Position numbers and translations under genes: made by a program. Positions 36,008 to 38,345 of a stretch of 38,345 nt of DNA are shown here, piece by piece. The stretch's first letter is position 1. Each line of letters opens with the position of its first letter. The DNA comes from Rhodospirillaceae bacterium (GTDB lineage Bacteria > Pseudomonadota > Alphaproteobacteria > Thalassobaculales > Thalassobaculaceae): NCBI GenBank assembly GCA_002709155.1, contig PAQA01000033.1, forward strand, positions 3,715 to 42,059, given 5' to 3'. The notes beneath the pieces are model-generated. The model made no database searches. It saw only the letters and a list, made by a program, of their open reading frames with translations, and had not been told where the DNA came from.

Positions 36008-37289
36008 CCGTATCTCCTTTCCACTTAGCCGTTGATGTAAAAAGTTTTCTTATTAACAATTCAGTTCTCTCATCTAATTCTTCATCAGTATATAATTCTT
36101 TTATAGTAGTTATGGGAATATGTAATAATCGGTTTACTAAAAGTTGGCTTACTGCTTCGGAGCTTAGATTTGGCTTTTGTTTAAGGACTTCAAGCCGTTC
36201 CTGGTTCATAGAATTTATTATTTCTCTCAAAAGTGGCTCAATATTTTTACCGTTTATTCTTTTGGTGAAACGCTCTAATTCCTCATCTATGATTTGTTCT
36301 GCCTCTGCTAATGCAGACCCACGCTGGTTCTTTCCTTTGAGGGCTATTCGCTCAAGATCGTCTAGATTATACAAAAAAACTTCATCAATATCCTCAATTG
36401 CCGGGTCAATTACGCTCGGGACTCCAACATCTAAAATAAAAAGGGGCTTGTATTGGCGTTTTTTTATGACTGATTTAATCATTTCCTTGGTGATGACATA
36501 GTTGAGACTATTGGTGCTAATTATTGCTATGTCGACTAGCATCAGAATTTTAGCTGTTTCATCGTAATTGGCAATTTCCCCAACAAAATTTGTTGGGCTT
36601 TGGTCACTATTATCCGTATTTTCACTAATAAAAATAAAATTGCGTAAATTTGCGGCTTTGAAGTGTTCGGAGAGAAAAATAGTTGCCTCTTCATTACCAA
36701 AAATAGCCGCTTTACAATGTGACAAATCTCCGTTGATATCCCGAGCAACACGAATAGCCGCGGCTGCTATAGTAACAGGTCCTTGCCCGATATTCGTCTC
36801 TTTTCTTACGCGTTTAGCGGCAAAATAAGCATGCTCGAGGATATTATTTAGTTGAGAACGGATTGCCCCTGTTTCTTTCCCTATTCTGTGGCTCGATCTA
36901 ATTTGACCGAAAATTTGTGGTTCACCTATAATGTGACTGTCTAAGGCAGCTGCAACTCTAAATAAGTGCTGTAAAGCAGAGTGTTTTGAATACTTATAGG
37001 ATGCGGCCAAAATTTTTCTAAAAACCTGTTCATCACCAAGGGATAATTTTCTGAAAATAACTTGAGTAACCATCTCTATATTATTTTCTAGAAAGTAAAA
37101 TTCCACTCTGTCACATGTGGAAACTACTAGAACCTCACATTTGATGGATTGGTATAAAGATTTCGAGAAATCCTGTATTTCATGCTCATTGATAAATAAC
37201 TTTTCCCTCAACGAACTTGAGCAAGCTCCATATTTTAGCCCGATAACATGAAAAATATCTATACAATTTTGGCTGGAGACTATCGTCAT
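35997..37289 (-). CDS. hemA: Divergent glutamyl-tRNA reductase
   Basis: 430-aa protein homologous to GluTR, which reduces glutamyl-tRNA(Glu) to glutamate-1-semialdehyde in the C5 route to tetrapyrroles. The catalytic Cys is present ([11 protein letters not shown], Cys59; usual STCNR). So are the His region [28 protein letters not shown] (His103) and the C-terminal dimerisation helices. The NADPH-binding loop, normally GAGE, reads FGNEEATIF (197-205), the following NRT is SEN, and VPR reads VPS. Cofactor binding may thus be altered. Its start overlaps the ispG stop as ATGA. Most alphaproteobacteria use 5-aminolevulinate synthase, so a GluTR gene here is noteworthy. ALAS cannot be excluded elsewhere in the genome. 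Confidence 0.88.
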   Translation of the reverse strand: MTIVSSQNCIDIFHVIGLKYGACSSSLREKLFINEHEIQDFSKSLYQSIKCEVLVVSTCDRVEFYFLENNIEMVTQVIFRKLSLGDEQVFRKILAASYKYSKHSALQHLFRVAAALDSHIIGEPQIFGQIRSSHRIGKETGAIRSQLNNILEHAYFAAKRVRKETNIGQGPVTIAAAAIRVARDINGDLSHCKAAIFGNEEATIFLSEHFKAANLRNFIFISENTDNSDQSPTNFVGEIANYDETAKILMLVDIAIISTNSLNYVITKEMIKSVIKKRQYKPLFILDVGVPSVIDPAIEDIDEVFLYNLDDLERIALKGKNQRGSALAEAEQIIDEELERFTKRINGKNIEPLLREIINSMNQERLEVLKQKPNLSSEAVSQLLVNRLLHIPITTIKELYTDEELDERTELLIRKLFTSTAKWKGDTGEF

Positions 37290-38345
37290 CTGGCTGTAGA
37301 TGAAATTTCTAGCTTTTTATCTTTTTCAACAACAAGCTCTGCTTCAATTTCGCGGGCTTTGTTTTCTACTAACCCTACGATATGCGCAATAATCCCCTCA
37401 TCTTTCAATCGATGATTAGGAAGGCCTCCCAAGTAAATTTGATGTGTACCTTTTCCCCCTCCTGTCAATCCAATATCTGTTTCACGCGCCTCTCCAGGAC
37501 CGTTGACAACACAACCAATTATTGAGAGCGTGATAGGGGTTGTTATATGCGAAAGTCGTTCCTCAAGTATTTTGACGGTATTGATAACATCGAATTGCTG
37601 TCTAGCACATGATGGGCAAGAAATTACATTGACGCCACGGTGTCTTAGCCCAAGAGACTTTAGAATGTCGAAGCCCACTTTTACTTCGTTTACTGGATCA
37701 TCAGATAAGGAAACTCTTATAGTATCGCCGATGCCGCCCCACAAAAGCATTCCCATTCCTATAGAGGATTTTACTGTTCCTGCCCTAAATCCTCCGGCTT
37801 CTGTGATGCCAACGTGTAGTGGGGTGTCTGTTAAATCTGAAAGTTTTTGGTAGGCTGCTACAGCGAGAAAAATATCAGATGCCTTAACACTAATTTTGAA
37901 ATCTAAGAAGCCTTTGTCTTCTAATATTTTCGAATGCTCGAGAGCACTTTCTACCATTGCTTCTGGACAGGGTTCACCAAATTTTTCAAGAATAGGCCTC
38001 TCAAGGCTCCCAGCGTTCACACCAATACGCATTGAGCAACCATTATCTTTAGCAGCTTTAATAACGTCCATGACTTTTTGAGGGCTTCCAATATTTCCCG
38101 GGTTAATTCGCAAACATGCAGCGCCCGCTTCTGCGGCCTCAATGGCTCTTTTATAATGAAAATGAATATCTGCGATTATTGGAATCGGAGAGGCCTTTAC
38201 TATCGATCTCAAGCTATCTGTTGATTCAATGTCAGGACATGAGACTCTTATTAAGTCTGCCCCGGCAGCTGCGCATTCTTGTATCTGTGCTATTGTAGAT
38301 TTCGCATCAGTAGTGAGTGTATTAGTCATTGTTTGTACCGATATA
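37286..38345 (-). CDS. ispG: 4-hydroxy-3-methylbut-2-en-1-yl diphosphate synthase (GcpE), 5' partial
   Basis: [4Fe-4S] enzyme of the non-mevalonate (MEP) isoprenoid pathway that converts MEcPP to HMBPP. The TIM-barrel part reads [43 protein letters not shown]. The C-terminal part holds the cluster ligands CPSCARQQF and [11 protein letters not shown]. The track begins at an internal Met at 38329. The frame stays open to the window edge and reads ISVQT before MTNT, matching the family's 'VQSMTNT' motif, so the true start lies beyond 38345. It is first in view of the ispG-hemA-prfA-prmC operon. Confidence 0.96.
   Translation of the reverse strand, partial: ISVQTMTNTLTTDAKSTIAQIQECAAAGADLIRVSCPDIESTDSLRSIVKASPIPIIADIHFHYKRAIEAAEAGAACLRINPGNIGSPQKVMDVIKAAKDNGCSMRIGVNAGSLERPILEKFGEPCPEAMVESALEHSKILEDKGFLDFKISVKASDIFLAVAAYQKLSDLTDTPLHVGITEAGGFRAGTVKSSIGMGMLLWGGIGDTIRVSLSDDPVNEVKVGFDILKSLGLRHRGVNVISCPSCARQQFDVINTVKILEERLSHITTPITLSIIGCVVNGPGEARETDIGLTGGGKGTHQIYLGGLPNHRLKDEGIIAHIVGLVENKAREIEAELVVEKDKKLEISSTAR

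Overview
The window looks like a chromosomal segment of an alphaproteobacterium with modest G+C content (about 40% by eye, not computed). The lineage rests on gene content: a DUF4167 gene next to clpB, an ELM1/DUF1022 'mitochondrial fission' homologue, a carA-carB-greA run beside an Lrp/AsnC regulator and trxB, and alphaproteobacterial-type PssA. An uncultured marine lineage is my inference. I see no tRNA, rRNA, CRISPR array, insertion sequence, phage or plasmid gene. GTG and TTG starts are common.

Layout. (1) 1-5056: a 5'-truncated pssA runs convergently into a two-gene RND efflux operon (membrane fusion protein, then pump; GTGA overlap). (2) 5178-11714: an accessory metabolic block. It holds a ThDP enzyme coupled to a short-chain dehydrogenase with Phe at the catalytic Tyr position, an AtuA family protein split into two abutting genes, a VOC protein, an HpcH/HpaI-type aldolase and a nu-class-like GST. 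(3) 11923-18251: a DegP/HtrA-fold pseudoprotease, aspartate aminotransferase, metallophosphoesterase, PhzS-like flavin monooxygenase, and a YgiB/YgiC-like pair (DUF1190 lipoprotein plus glutathionylspermidine synthase-like ATP-grasp protein). (4) 18252-23523: an intergenic region that looks like an unannotated small RNA gene, then lysR-trxB, a membrane-anchored methyltransferase, ELM1, Lrp/AsnC and greA. (5) 23572-30623: carB, carA, yqeY, a glutamine synthetase-family gene and a flavin split-barrel protein. (6) 30643-38345: clpB (without its N-terminal domain), the DUF4167 gene, prmC, prfA, a divergent hemA (glutamyl-tRNA reductase) and a 5'-truncated ispG, all on the minus strand.

How the genes work together. 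ispG-hemA-prfA-prmC is a tight housekeeping operon with overlapping ends: isoprenoid synthesis, tetrapyrrole synthesis, translation termination, and methylation of the release factor. carA-carB-greA is a second operon with a recognisable promoter. The accessory block reads as degradation or modification of small organic acids, but no substrate can be assigned from the sequence.

The most interesting signals are: the candidate minus-strand small RNA with three hairpins, a C(UUCG)G tetraloop, CCUCCC motifs and a strong intrinsic terminator (18263-18379); three TTATAAC boxes at exact 20-bp spacing upstream of lysR; the triad-less HtrA-like protein; the N-domain-less ClpB behind a heat-shock-like promoter; and the glutamyl-tRNA reductase with a degenerate nucleotide-binding loop.
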